A DNA stretch of 64,000 nucleotides from positions 930,001 to 994,000 of the forward strand of contig JACKNN010000001.1 of the NCBI GenBank assembly GCA_024234855.1, read 5' to 3'. The translations under genes and the position numbers were made by a program. Numbering within the stretch: position 1 is the stretch's first letter; the number at the start of each line of letters is the position of its first letter. This document shows positions 53,930 to 62,504 of the stretch, in pieces. The notes beneath the pieces are model-generated. The model did no database searches. It was not told the origin of the DNA and saw nothing but the letters and a program-made list of their open reading frames with translations. Origin of the DNA: Pseudomonadales bacterium. GTDB lineage: Bacteria; Pseudomonadota; Gammaproteobacteria; Pseudomonadales; Halieaceae.

Positions 53930-53951
53930 GTACAATGGCAGGCCATTGTAC
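53930..53951. promoter_or_regulatory. 22-bp palindrome at the MoxR operon promoter
   Basis: GTACAATGGC-ag-GCCATTGTAC has perfect 10-bp arms. On the minus strand it includes a -10-like TACAAT (53945-53950), so a regulator bound here would cover the promoter. The -35 region is weak. It lies in the 74-bp gap between the MoxR gene and moaA. Confidence 0.55.
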
Positions 53952-53992
53952 ATGGTAGTGACCGGCCCGGTTAGCGCATAAGCGCCCCAGGC

Positions 53993-55000
53993 CTAGCCCC
54001 CGGTGGCGTTCATGAACCGGACGATCTGGGGCTCGCCTTCGTTGTCGAAGTGGTGGCGTTCAGGTTTGAGGGCCATGGCCTCGACGATTGCTGATTTCAG
54101 CGAATCGAGGGTGAAGTGGGGTTGACGGAGTATGGCGCGCAAGTCCACCGAGTGCTCATTGCCGAGGCAGAGCAGCAGGCGTCCTTCGGCGGTAACCCTG
54201 ACGCGGTTGCACAGGTGGCAGAAATTCTCACTGTGGGGCGAAATGAAACCGACGCGGGTGGTGCTGCCGGGCAGGCCGAAGTAACGCGCGGGGCCGTCGC
54301 TGCCCCCCGGTTCCCCCAGCGAGTGCATGCTGTAGCGCTGGCCTATGATGGCGCGCAGTTCCTCGCTGCTGCACAGGCTCAGGGCCCGGTCGTGCTCCTC
54401 GATGCGGCCCAGTGGCATTTCCTCGATAAACGCGATATCGATGCCGCGGCCGTGGGCGAAGTCCACCAGGTCCAGTACCTCGTCCTCATTGCGACCCTTG
54501 AGTATGACCGCATTGAGCTTGACTCGCTCAAAACCGGCGTCGACGGCCGCGTCGATACCGGCCAGCACCTGGTCCAGGTGGCCGTGGCGGGTGAGCTGGC
54601 GAAACCGGCGGGCCTGCAGGCTGTCAAGGCTGATATTCACACGTTTTACGCCGTAATCACGCAGCTGTGTCGCCATCCGCTGCAACTGGGAGCCGTTGGT
54701 CGTGAGCACCAGCTGATCCAGCGACGGCAACCGGCCGAGACGCTTGACCAGCGTGAGTATGTCGGTACGAATCAGCGGTTCGCCCCCGGTCAGCCGAATT
54801 TTTCGGACCCCCAGTTCGGTGAATGCCTGCGCCAGCTGGAAATGCTCTTCCAGGGTGAGCACCTGGGGTTTGGGAACGAAGGTCATTTTCTCCGCCATAC
54901 AGTACACGCAGCGGAAATCACAACGGTCGGTCACCGACAGGCGGACGTAGTCTACCCGGCGCTGGAAACGATCGATCAGTGTGGTGGGGAGTTTCGGCAT
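53993..55000 (-). CDS. moaA: GTP 3',8-cyclase MoaA
   Basis: A 335-residue radical SAM enzyme for the first step of molybdenum cofactor synthesis. The N-terminal 4Fe-4S motif is CDFRCVYC (Cys27, 31, 34); the C-terminal cluster cysteines are in FCHLCNRVRV and LLLCLGNE. The protein ends in the conserved Gly-Gly needed for radical chemistry. Longer upstream readings lack family similarity, so the ATG at 55000 is used. It diverges from the SLC13 gene. Confidence 0.95.
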   Translation of the reverse strand: MPKLPTTLIDRFQRRVDYVRLSVTDRCDFRCVYCMAEKMTFVPKPQVLTLEEHFQLAQAFTELGVRKIRLTGGEPLIRTDILTLVKRLGRLPSLDQLVLTTNGSQLQRMATQLRDYGVKRVNISLDSLQARRFRQLTRHGHLDQVLAGIDAAVDAGFERVKLNAVILKGRNEDEVLDLVDFAHGRGIDIAFIEEMPLGRIEEHDRALSLCSSEELRAIIGQRYSMHSLGEPGGSDGPARYFGLPGSTTRVGFISPHSENFCHLCNRVRVTAEGRLLLCLGNEHSVDLRAILRQPHFTLDSLKSAIVEAMALKPERHHFDNEGEPQIVRFMNATGG

Positions 55001-55171
55001 AAGGGCTTCAGTGTAGACCTTTCGTGGCCCCGACTCCAGAGCGTGTACTTCAGCTGCTCGCCGGCGAGCCGGCCGGGGTTTACAGTGCGCCCCGGCTGCG
55101 ACAGGATGTAGCCCCAGGCGCGGGCTGGACCGCTGCCGGGACAATAACGGATAACACGGGGAACCGAAACG

Positions 55172-56551
55172 ATGCCGGCAGTGCGTGAGCTGGCCCTCTG
55201 GGCGGGACCATTGGCGGCGGTGCTGGCGGCGGCGGCCCTTCATGGGGCCGGTCACGGCGAGGATAGCGCCGTGGTCGGGTTTGTCGCCACGCTCTGTGTC
55301 GTGTGGTGGGTGTTCGAGCCCATTCCCATTCCGGTAACCTCACTGCTGCCGCTGGCGTTACTGCCGCTGCTGGGGGTACTGACGCCCGCCGAGGTGGGCC
55401 AGGCCTACGGCTCGCCGCTGATCCTGCTGCTGCTGGGCGGATTTCTCCTGTCAAAGGCAATGGAGCACTCCGGCGCCCACCGGCGCATAGCGCTCGGGAT
55501 GGTGCGCCTGTTCGGGGCCAGCAGTGGCCGTCGCCTGGTATTGGGTTTCATGTCCGCCTCAGCCCTGCTGAGCATGTGGATATCCAATACCGCCACGACG
55601 CTGATGTTGCTGCCGGTGGTGCTGGCGGTGCTCGATGGCACCCGGCACAGGGCGGAACTGGCAGCGCCGCTGCTGCTGGGTATCGCTTATGCCGCCAGCG
55701 TGGGCGGCCTGGGCACGCCCATTGGCACCCCGCCCAACCTGATATTTATGCAGGTCTATGAGCAGACCACAGGCGAGGCCATCAGTTTTACCCGGTGGAT
55801 GGGCTGGGCGATGCCAGTGGTCCTGCTGATGATACCGGCCATGGCGCTGGTGCTCACCCGCAAGCTGCATGGCGAGATCGCTGTCGAATTGCCTGAAGTG
55901 GGACGGTGGCGTACCGAGGAGCGGCGGGTGATGCTCGTATTCGGCCTGACGGCCCTGGCCTGGATCACCCGGGGTGAACCGTTCGGCGGCTGGTCGGCCT
56001 GGCTGGGGCTGCCGCTGGCCAATGACGCATCGGTGGCGTTGTTGGCGGTGATCGTGATGTTCCTGGTGCCTGATGGCAAGGGCCAGCGACTGCTGACCTG
56101 GCAGCGCGCCAGCACGATTCCCTGGGGTGTACTGCTGCTGTTCTCAGGTGGCATTTGCCTGGCCAGGGGCTTTGTCAATTCGGGCCTGAGCGAGTTGCTG
56201 GGGCAGTGGCTCTCCGGCATGACCAGTATTCCCTTGTTCGCCCTGCTCATCATAATCTGCCTGGCAGTCAGTCTGATGACGGAGACAACCTCCAATACTG
56301 CCAGCACGACCCTGCTGATGCCGGTGCTGGCCGCCGCCGCCCTGGCGGCGGGCATTGCGCCGGAACTCATCATGGTGCCGGCTGCCATGAGCGCCAGTTG
56401 CGCTTTCATGTTGCCGGTGGCGACGGCGCCCAATTCGGTAGTGTACGGCAGCGGCCAGGTGACGACCGCCCGCATGGCGAGGGAAGGTATCTGGTTGAAC
56501 CTGCTGGGCGTGGCGATTATCAGCAGCGTCTGCTACATCACGCTGGCCTGA
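55172..56551 (+). CDS. SLC13/DASS family sodium-dependent anion transporter
   Basis: A 459-residue membrane protein with about 11-12 hydrophobic segments. The family hallmarks are present: SNTATTLMLLPV (first SNT motif) and TSNTASTTLLMPV (second), which bind sodium and carboxylate, and GGIGTPIGTPPNLI-like GGLGTPIGTPPNL. Substrates are usually di- or tricarboxylates or sulfate; which one is unclear. The gap to moaA is 171 bp. Confidence 0.9.
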   Translation: MPAVRELALWAGPLAAVLAAAALHGAGHGEDSAVVGFVATLCVVWWVFEPIPIPVTSLLPLALLPLLGVLTPAEVGQAYGSPLILLLLGGFLLSKAMEHSGAHRRIALGMVRLFGASSGRRLVLGFMSASALLSMWISNTATTLMLLPVVLAVLDGTRHRAELAAPLLLGIAYAASVGGLGTPIGTPPNLIFMQVYEQTTGEAISFTRWMGWAMPVVLLMIPAMALVLTRKLHGEIAVELPEVGRWRTEERRVMLVFGLTALAWITRGEPFGGWSAWLGLPLANDASVALLAVIVMFLVPDGKGQRLLTWQRASTIPWGVLLLFSGGICLARGFVNSGLSELLGQWLSGMTSIPLFALLIIICLAVSLMTETTSNTASTTLLMPVLAAAALAAGIAPELIMVPAAMSASCAFMLPVATAPNSVVYGSGQVTTARMAREGIWLNLLGVAIISSVCYITLA

Positions 56552-56562
56552 GCTTGCCCCGC

Positions 56563-56589
56563 GGGGTGCCGCGCTCGCGGCGGCACCCC
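56563..56589. terminator. hairpin between convergent SLC13 and peroxiredoxin genes
   Basis: GGGGTGCCGC and GCGGCACCCC form a perfect 10-bp stem with a 7-nt loop in the 55-bp convergent gap. There is no clear T-run, so it may be a bidirectional weak terminator. Confidence 0.45.
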
Positions 56590-56606
56590 AGGAGGGCCCG
56601 GCCTTG

Positions 56607-57086
56607 TTACAACAGCGCCATCATCGTCTCGGCTGCACTCACATCGACGCCGGGACCCGCCTCGACATTCAGGTGGCGCACGGTGCCATTGTCGACAATC
56701 ATGGCGAAGCGCTGGCTGCGAGTACCCAGGCCAAAGCCCCGGCCGTCCAGCTCCAGCCCCAGCGCGGCGGTGAAACTGGCGTTGCCGTCCGCCAGCATCA
56801 GCAGTTCCTCCGCATTCTGGGCTTTGCTCCAGGCGTCCATGACAAAGGCGTCGTTGACGGACATGCAGGCAATGGTATCGACGCCCTTGGCCTTGATCTT
56901 GTCGGCGTTGACCACGTAGCCCGGCAGGTGGGTGACGCTGCAGCCGGGGGTGAACGCGCCAGGTACCGCGAACAGCAATACCTTCTTGCCGGCAAAGACG
57001 GCATCAGTGGTGATATCGGTTGGGCCTTTTTCGCCCATGGTTTTCAGGGTGCAGGCCGGAATCTTGTCGCCAACTTTGATGGTCAT
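56607..57086 (-). CDS. peroxiredoxin (Prx5 type)
   Basis: A 159-residue thiol peroxidase. The peroxidatic Cys49 is in VPGAFTPGCS, with Thr46 and Arg downstream, typical of the Prx5 group, which reduces hydrogen peroxide and alkyl hydroperoxides with glutathione or thioredoxin. The start MTIKVGDKIP at 57086 is standard. It diverges from the methyltransferase gene with a 50-bp gap. Confidence 0.92.
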   Translation of the reverse strand: MTIKVGDKIPACTLKTMGEKGPTDITTDAVFAGKKVLLFAVPGAFTPGCSVTHLPGYVVNADKIKAKGVDTIACMSVNDAFVMDAWSKAQNAEELLMLADGNASFTAALGLELDGRGFGLGTRSQRFAMIVDNGTVRHLNVEAGPGVDVSAAETMMALL

Positions 57087-57136
57087 GTTACGCTCCTTGA
57101 GTGAACGGTTGATGGGGTGACGGAGAATCATAGCAG

Positions 57137-57781
57137 ATGAGCGACGCGATGCACTGTCCGTTGTGCGCCGGCGTGTCGATGGCGCCCTTTCACCAGGACC
57201 GGCGCCGGCCCTACCTGCGCTGCGACGCCTGTTCCCTGGTATTTGTACCGCCCGCCTGTCATCTCAGCCGGGATGCGGAAAAGGCCGAGTACGACCTGCA
57301 CCGGAACGCGGTGGGAGACCCGGGGTACCGCGCATTTTTATCGCGGCTGGCCACGCCGATGCTGGCGCGCCTGGCGCCCGGTGCCCGCGGCCTGGATTTT
57401 GGCTGCGGCCCTGCCCCCGCCCTGGCCGATATCCTGCGGCGGGCGGGCCATGAGGTCAGCCTGTACGATACGTTTTACTGGCCGGATGCGGCGGTGCTGA
57501 AGGAAAACTACGATTTTGTCTGCACTACCGAGGTGGTGGAGCACCTGCACCACCCCGGCAGCGAACTGGATCGGCTGTGGTCGCTGCTTCGCCCGGGGGG
57601 ATGGCTGGGAATAATGACCAAGCTGGTGCGGGACAGCGCCGCATTCGCTTCCTGGCATTACAAGAACGACCCAACGCATGTGTGTTTTTTCAGCCGCCAG
57701 ACCTGGCAGTGGTGGGCGCTGCGCCAGGGGGCCGCGCTGGACATTATCGGCGCCGACGTTATCCTGGTCGGCCCGAAATAG
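57137..57781 (+). CDS. class I SAM-dependent methyltransferase with N-terminal zinc ribbon
   Basis: A 214-residue protein. A small Cys motif (CPLC at 7-10 and CDAC at 30-33) precedes the methyltransferase fold with motif I LDFGCGPAPALA and motif for acidic ribose binding around YDTFYWPD. TEVVEHLHHP and RPGGWLGIMT follow. Such ribbon-containing methyltransferases occur next to many pathways; the acceptor cannot be told. It converges with the TetR gene after 6 bp. Confidence 0.82.
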   Translation: MSDAMHCPLCAGVSMAPFHQDRRRPYLRCDACSLVFVPPACHLSRDAEKAEYDLHRNAVGDPGYRAFLSRLATPMLARLAPGARGLDFGCGPAPALADILRRAGHEVSLYDTFYWPDAAVLKENYDFVCTTEVVEHLHHPGSELDRLWSLLRPGGWLGIMTKLVRDSAAFASWHYKNDPTHVCFFSRQTWQWWALRQGAALDIIGADVILVGPK

Positions 57782-57787
57782 CCCCCG

Positions 57788-58444
57788 TTAGCCCGCCTGC
57801 TGCAGCAGGTCGGTAAAGATGGTTTCGCAATTCCGGTAGAAACTGAGTTCGTTATCGCCCAGGTAGGGTGCCACCATGGTCAACAGCTGCAGTACGCCCT
57901 GGTGGATGGTGATTTCCGGGGCCCTGCTCTCGTGCAGCAACTGGTCATAATTGAACCAGAAGGTCAGGGTGAGGGTCATGTTGTCGACCAGGCCCAGCAA
58001 CTGCTGGTCGCGGGCAGCGATGACGTCCTGCTGCAGCAGGTTCTGGCAGATGGCGAACAGGGCGGCGCGTTTGAGCTGGATCAGGCGCTTGAAGCCCTTC
58101 CTGATATCGGGGTAGCGTTGCAGGATATCGTCCAGGTTGTAGTAGAGAAACCGGTACTGGTACATCTCCTCCATCACCACGTAGAGGTAGTACCAGTTAT
58201 CCTCCACCTGGCTCCGTTCGGCGTTCAGGGGTTGCTCCAGTGGCGCGGTCAGGGTGCTGCCCAGGGCCAGTTCGTACTGTTGGAACAGCTCGTCGATAAT
58301 CTGGTCCTTACCCTTGAAATGGTAATAGAGATTGCCGGGGCTGATGTCCATTTCATTGGCAATGTCTATGGTTGTGGTGTGGGCCTCACCCTCGGTGTTA
58401 AACAACGCAAGACTGGTTTCAAGAATACGGTCCCTCGTTTTCAT
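57788..58444 (-). CDS. TetR family regulator near phasin genes (PhaD-like)
   Basis: A 218-residue regulator. The N-terminal TetR HTH (TRDRILETSLALFNTEG ... ISPGNLYYHFKGKDQII) covers about 1-55, followed by a ligand-binding helical domain with LYYNLDDILQRYPD. The position beside two phasin genes matches PhaD of the Pseudomonas pha cluster, which controls phaFI. It lies 12 bp downstream of the phasin gene, so it may be cotranscribed with it. Confidence 0.85.
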   Translation of the reverse strand: MKTRDRILETSLALFNTEGEAHTTTIDIANEMDISPGNLYYHFKGKDQIIDELFQQYELALGSTLTAPLEQPLNAERSQVEDNWYYLYVVMEEMYQYRFLYYNLDDILQRYPDIRKGFKRLIQLKRAALFAICQNLLQQDVIAARDQQLLGLVDNMTLTLTFWFNYDQLLHESRAPEITIHQGVLQLLTMVAPYLGDNELSFYRNCETIFTDLLQQAG

Positions 58445-58456
58445 GCGGTGCAGTTA

Positions 58457-58942
58457 TCAGGCTTTTTTGCCGCGTCCGGTGCCGGCTTTTTTGCGGGCCG
58501 CTTTGGGCGGGGCCTTGCGGCTCGCCACTTTGGCGGTGCCGGTGCGCTGGCGGCCGGGCTTTTTGCCAGCGGCATCCTGTTCCGCCAGGGCCCTGGCGAG
58601 CTTATCGACCTTGCGGCTGAGTTGGTCCACCTTTTTCTGCAGGGCGGCGATATCCTCGATCCGGGCGGGACGCTGCATGTGGAAGTTTTCCCGTACGCGG
58701 TTGATGCGCTGCTCCACTGAGCTTTTGGCGGCCGCGCTGGCCTCAAGGGCGCCGCGGGCATCTTCTTCGAGCGCGCTGCCGGCCTTGACCAGGTCGCGGA
58801 ACAGCTTGGGCGGCTCCATCGCCCGCTCAAGCCGGCCCTGGGCCTCGTCCACGGCCTTGCCATAGGCGCCCACCCCGGCAAGCCAGATATTCTTGGCTAT
58901 CTCGCTGGCCTTGTCGGCCACTTTGCTTTTTTCATCGCTCAT
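58457..58942 (-). CDS. phasin family protein (polyhydroxyalkanoate granule-associated)
   Basis: A 161-residue protein. The amphipathic phasin domain (about 5-115) contains the conserved NIWLAGVGAYGKAVDEAQ. The tail (about 125-161) is rich in Lys, Ala and Arg, like the histone-like tail of PhaF, which binds DNA and helps partition granules. The ATG at 58942 is the family start; the longer reading is ignored. Confidence 0.88.
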   Translation of the reverse strand: MSDEKSKVADKASEIAKNIWLAGVGAYGKAVDEAQGRLERAMEPPKLFRDLVKAGSALEEDARGALEASAAAKSSVEQRINRVRENFHMQRPARIEDIAALQKKVDQLSRKVDKLARALAEQDAAGKKPGRQRTGTAKVASRKAPPKAARKKAGTGRGKKA

Positions 58943-59014
58943 ACTGTACGCCCTCGGGATGCTGCGGCAGGTGGTGCCCTGCGTGGGACCGACCATTTAA
59001 CCAGATTAGCGGAC

Positions 59015-59041
59015 AAAAAAAAGGGGCCACAGTGTGGCCCC
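59015..59041 (-). terminator. rho-independent terminator after the second phasin gene
   Basis: On the minus strand, GGGGCCAC and its complement (59023-59041) form an 8-bp stem with a 3-nt loop, followed by eight T residues (A-run 59015-59022 on the plus strand). It lies about 48 bp after the phasin stop codon. Confidence 0.88.
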
Positions 59042-59088
59042 CGAAAATTCCCCGAAGAAGGGGGTAAGTGGTCCTGGAGGGGATGTGC

Positions 59089-59556
59089 TTACGCGGCGCT
59101 TTTCAAACCGACGGTTTCTTTCAGTTCTGCAAAGCGCGCCTTGACCTTCTTCAGCTGCTTTTCCAGCTTTTTGCGGTCGGTCAGGCTTTCCAGCTCCAGC
59201 TTGGGCAGTTCGATGTCCTTGAGGGCAACCTTGGCATCTTTCTCAACTTTCTGGCCGCGCTTGACCAACTCCTTGTAGAGCTTGTCGGCCTTCTTGCGTC
59301 GGTCTTCCAACTGGTCCTGGAGGCTGTTGTACTGCTCCTGGGCCTGGTCGAATGCCTTGCCGTAGAAGCCGAGGCTCGCCAGGAAAGCATTGCGACCGGC
59401 TTCCTGCGCTTTTACAGCGAATTCAGGGGTGGTCTTTTTGGTGATCGGCTTGCGCTTGGCCGCAGGCTTGTGGGTGGTAACCGGCTTGCGCTTGGCAGCG
59501 GTCTTGCGCTTGGCGGCAGCTTTGGGTGCAGTGCCAACATTCGATACTTCAGCCAT
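59089..59556 (-). CDS. phasin family protein with basic N-terminal repeats
   Basis: A 155-residue protein. Residues 12-42 contain repeated AKRKP/TAAKRK-type units, a histone H1-like basic tail placed at the N-terminus. The phasin domain follows (RNAFLASLGFYGKAFDQAQEQ and a long coiled coil to the end). In PhaF the basic part is C-terminal, so the order is reversed. It is followed by a strong terminator, so it is a separate transcript from the next phasin gene. Confidence 0.85.
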   Translation of the reverse strand: MAEVSNVGTAPKAAAKRKTAAKRKPVTTHKPAAKRKPITKKTTPEFAVKAQEAGRNAFLASLGFYGKAFDQAQEQYNSLQDQLEDRRKKADKLYKELVKRGQKVEKDAKVALKDIELPKLELESLTDRKKLEKQLKKVKARFAELKETVGLKSAA

Positions 59557-59678
59557 GATTCAACTCCTTGGTAGTGAATTTACTGGGGTGTTGCCACCAG
59601 CTCAGGAGCAAGAATACGGAAATAATTTAGAATAAACATACTAGAAAGGGGGCTATTTGTACCGTCGACCGGGGCGCC

Positions 59679-61238
59679 TCAGTCCGCCCGCGGGCCGGCC
59701 GCAACAATTGCCGCCGGGACATCGAATTTTGCGATGTTTTGCCGGAACAGCGCCGCCAGCCTGGCGGCCTGGTCATCGTAGGCCGCGTTGTCACCCCAGC
59801 TGGCACGAGGATCGACGAAGCGCGGATCCACGCCCGCAATGCTGGTGGGAAAATCGAGGTTGAGAATTTCCAGGTGACGGGCGGGGCAATCCAGCAGCGC
59901 GCCGCTTTGGGCGGCGGCCACCACCGCCCGGGTGACGGGGATAGGGAAGCGGGTGCCGGTGCCGCCCGGCGCGCCGGTGCCGCCGGTCCAGCCGGTGTTG
60001 ACGAGGTAAACCTGGCTGCCAGAATCCTCTATCCGCTTCATCAGCAACTCGGCGTAGTCCGCCGCGGGGCGGGGCATGAAAGGCGCCCCAAAGCAGGTTG
60101 AAAAGGTCGGGTGTACGCCTGCCTCGGCGCCGAGCTCAGTGGAGCCTACGCGGGCGGTATAGCCGCTAAGAAAGTGAAATGCCGCCGCTTCCTTGGACAG
60201 AATCGAGATGGGTGGCAATACGCCCGAGACATCGCAGGTGAGGAATATCACGCACCCGGGCTCGCCCCCGGCATTGGTCAGGGTGCGTTTGGGGACATGC
60301 TCCAGCGGGTAACAGCAGCGCCCGTTTTCCGTCAGGCTGGTGTCGCTGTAGTCAGCGCGCCGGTCCGCGTCCAGTGTAACATTTTCGATAATGGCGCCGA
60401 AGCGGATGGCGTCCCAGATTACCGGTTCGTTGAGCTGGCTGAGGTCGATGGTCTTGGCGTAGCAGCCGCCCTCGAGGTTGAACACGGAGCCCCTGGTCCA
60501 GCCGTGTTCGTCGTCACCTACCAGGTAGCGATCCGGGTCGGCGGAGAGGGTGGTCTTGCCGGTGCCCGAGAGTCCGAAAAACAGGGTGGTGTCGCCTGCC
60601 TCGCCGACATTGGCGCTGCAATGCATGGGCATGACATCTTTTTCAGGCAGCAGGAAGTTCTGTACGGAAAACATCGCCTTTTTCATCTCACCGGCGTATT
60701 GCATCCCGGCCAGTAAGACCTTGCGTTGGGCGAAATTGATGATGACGACGCCATCGGAATGGGTGCCGTCCCGCTCCGGGTCGCAGACAAAACTGGCAAC
60801 ATTGAGCACATTCCACACTGGCTTTCGGCTGTTGTTATAGGCCTTGGGGCGGATAAACATATTGCGGCCGAACAGGGCCTGCCAGGCGGTCTCGGTGGTG
60901 ATGCGCACGGGCAGGTAGTGCTCGCTGTGCGCGCCGACGTGCAGCTCAGATACGAAGCTGTCGCGGGCATCCAGGTGAGACTCCACCCGGTCCCAGAGCT
61001 GGTCAAACCGGGCGCTGTCGAACGGGCGGTTTACCGGGCCCCAGTCGATACTGTCCTCAGTGCTTGGCTCCCTGACGATAAACCGGTCTGCCGGCGAGCG
61101 TCCCGTGCGCGCGCCGGTGGTCACCAGCAATGCCCCGGTGTCCGCGAGGATGCCTTCGCCGCGCCTGATGGATTCTTCCACCAGCTGTGACGGTGTCAGG
61201 TTGGCAAGCTCCAGGGCGGTCTCGGTTGGTGCGGTCAT
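59679..61238 (-). CDS. pckA: phosphoenolpyruvate carboxykinase (ATP)
   Basis: A 519-residue enzyme converting oxaloacetate and ATP to phosphoenolpyruvate, the entry to gluconeogenesis. The kinase-1 motif FGLSGTGKTTLSADP, the PEP-binding TGRSPADRF and the adenine-binding C-terminal region (GWTGGTGAPGGTGTRFPIPVTR) are present. It lies beside hslO, as in enterobacteria. Confidence 0.96.
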   Translation of the reverse strand: MTAPTETALELANLTPSQLVEESIRRGEGILADTGALLVTTGARTGRSPADRFIVREPSTEDSIDWGPVNRPFDSARFDQLWDRVESHLDARDSFVSELHVGAHSEHYLPVRITTETAWQALFGRNMFIRPKAYNNSRKPVWNVLNVASFVCDPERDGTHSDGVVIINFAQRKVLLAGMQYAGEMKKAMFSVQNFLLPEKDVMPMHCSANVGEAGDTTLFFGLSGTGKTTLSADPDRYLVGDDEHGWTRGSVFNLEGGCYAKTIDLSQLNEPVIWDAIRFGAIIENVTLDADRRADYSDTSLTENGRCCYPLEHVPKRTLTNAGGEPGCVIFLTCDVSGVLPPISILSKEAAAFHFLSGYTARVGSTELGAEAGVHPTFSTCFGAPFMPRPAADYAELLMKRIEDSGSQVYLVNTGWTGGTGAPGGTGTRFPIPVTRAVVAAAQSGALLDCPARHLEILNLDFPTSIAGVDPRFVDPRASWGDNAAYDDQAARLAALFRQNIAKFDVPAAIVAAGPRAD

Positions 61239-61313
61239 GCTGTGTCCTGTGATTGGATCCCGCCGGCCGGCGCGGGGGTGTAGCCAATGGTGTGCCGTGC
61301 GTTGGGGGCGCCA

Positions 61314-61343
61314 ATTATGTCAGAACCCGCGACTTTTACGCAA
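61314..61343 (-). promoter_or_regulatory. sigma-70 promoter of pckA
   Basis: On the minus strand, TTGCGT (61338-61343) and CATAAT (61314-61319) are separated by 18 bp. Transcription would begin about 70 nt before the pckA start codon. Confidence 0.5.
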
Positions 61344-61354
61344 TAAATTGACGG

Positions 61355-61371
61355 GACATTCGGCGAATGTC
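61355..61371. promoter_or_regulatory. 17-bp palindrome upstream of the pckA promoter
   Basis: GACATTCG-g-CGAATGTC has perfect 8-bp arms around one base. It lies 11 bp upstream of the -35 of the predicted pckA promoter, a place typical for an activator or repressor site. The regulator is unknown. Confidence 0.5.
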
Positions 61372-61385
61372 GGCGAACGTGTGGG

Positions 61386-62285
61386 TCAGTGCAACATGGG
61401 CTGGATGCCGGGCCCAAGGATGTCCTGCAGGTCCTCGGGCCCGAAGCGGTACTGCTGGTTGCAGAATTCGCAATCCATGGTAATGCAGCCCATGTCGTGC
61501 AGCAGTTCAGCCAGCTCGGACCTGTCGATGGCGCGCAAGGCCCGCTGCGTCCGCTCCCGCGAGCAGCTGCAGCGAAACACGATCGCAGCAGGGTCAAACA
61601 GGCGCAGTGAATCCTCGTGGTAGAGCCGGTACAGCAATTCCTCGGCCCGCAGTGCCAATAGCTCTCGCGGCTGCAGGGTGGCGGCCAGGGTGCAGGCATG
61701 CTGCCACTGGCGTGCGCGCTCGTCCGGGTCGGGCGTTACTTGCGCCGGCAACTGCTGCAACAGCAGGCCGCAAGCCCGCTCCCCGTCAGCTGCCAGCCAG
61801 AAGCGGGTGCCCAATTGCTCGGATTGCTCGAAGTAGGCGTCCAGGCTGTGGGCGAGCGAGCCGCCGGCCAACGCCGCAATGCCCTGGTAGCGCTTGCCCT
61901 GGTGCGGGTCAACGGTGATGGCCAGCGAGCCGCTGCCCAGCAGGCGCTCGAAATCACTCGCCGTCGCCAGGTCCGCGCCGCGGGCAATTCCCCGCACCTC
62001 CCCCGCGCTGCTGCACTCGGCCATCAGCAGGGGAACCTGGCCGCCGGAGCGGGCCTGCAGGATCAGTCTGCCCTCAAACTTCAGGGTGCTGCGCAGCAGG
62101 ACGGCAGCGGCGAGCAACTCGCCCAGCAGTCGGCCCACACCGGGGGCGTACTGGTGTATGGCAGTGATATCACGGAAGCTCGCCTCCAGTTGCACACTTT
62201 CACCGCGGATGTCCGCATGTTCGAACAGGAATCGACGGGCCTGGTCCGCGGGGGTTGGTGTTGGTATGTGTTCGGGGTCGCTCAT
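61386..62285 (-). CDS. hslO: redox-regulated chaperone Hsp33
   Basis: A 299-residue holdase. The C-terminal redox switch holds the CxC (FRCSCSRE) and CxxC (DCEFCNQQY) motifs that bind zinc when reduced and form disulfides under oxidative stress. The N-terminal part shows the standard Hsp33 fold with VGRLLGELLAAAVLL. The gene lies upstream of pckA on the same strand. Confidence 0.95.
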   Translation of the reverse strand: MSDPEHIPTPTPADQARRFLFEHADIRGESVQLEASFRDITAIHQYAPGVGRLLGELLAAAVLLRSTLKFEGRLILQARSGGQVPLLMAECSSAGEVRGIARGADLATASDFERLLGSGSLAITVDPHQGKRYQGIAALAGGSLAHSLDAYFEQSEQLGTRFWLAADGERACGLLLQQLPAQVTPDPDERARQWQHACTLAATLQPRELLALRAEELLYRLYHEDSLRLFDPAAIVFRCSCSRERTQRALRAIDRSELAELLHDMGCITMDCEFCNQQYRFGPEDLQDILGPGIQPMLH

Positions 62286-62504
62286 GGGGTGCTATTGTAA
62301 GTCAAAAAACAGTGTTCTGGCTGCATGGCTGAACTGCTTGGTCCGGGGACGCGTATAAAGCGGCAGGGATTCGAAGTAGAGTGTCGTCTGCTGCGCCCGC
62401 CGCCACAGCGCCGGCGCCGCCCGTTCGCTGGTGACCCGACGGGTGGGGGTCGCGCACACAGCGTGGCGTGCGGAGCCTCGTGTAACCATTCCAGGAGAGA
62501 GCGT

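Noticed and set aside
55001..55171. Molybdenum cofactor riboswitch upstream of moaA
   Set aside because: The gap is GC-rich with some hairpins, but I could not place the conserved core of the Moco RNA motif.
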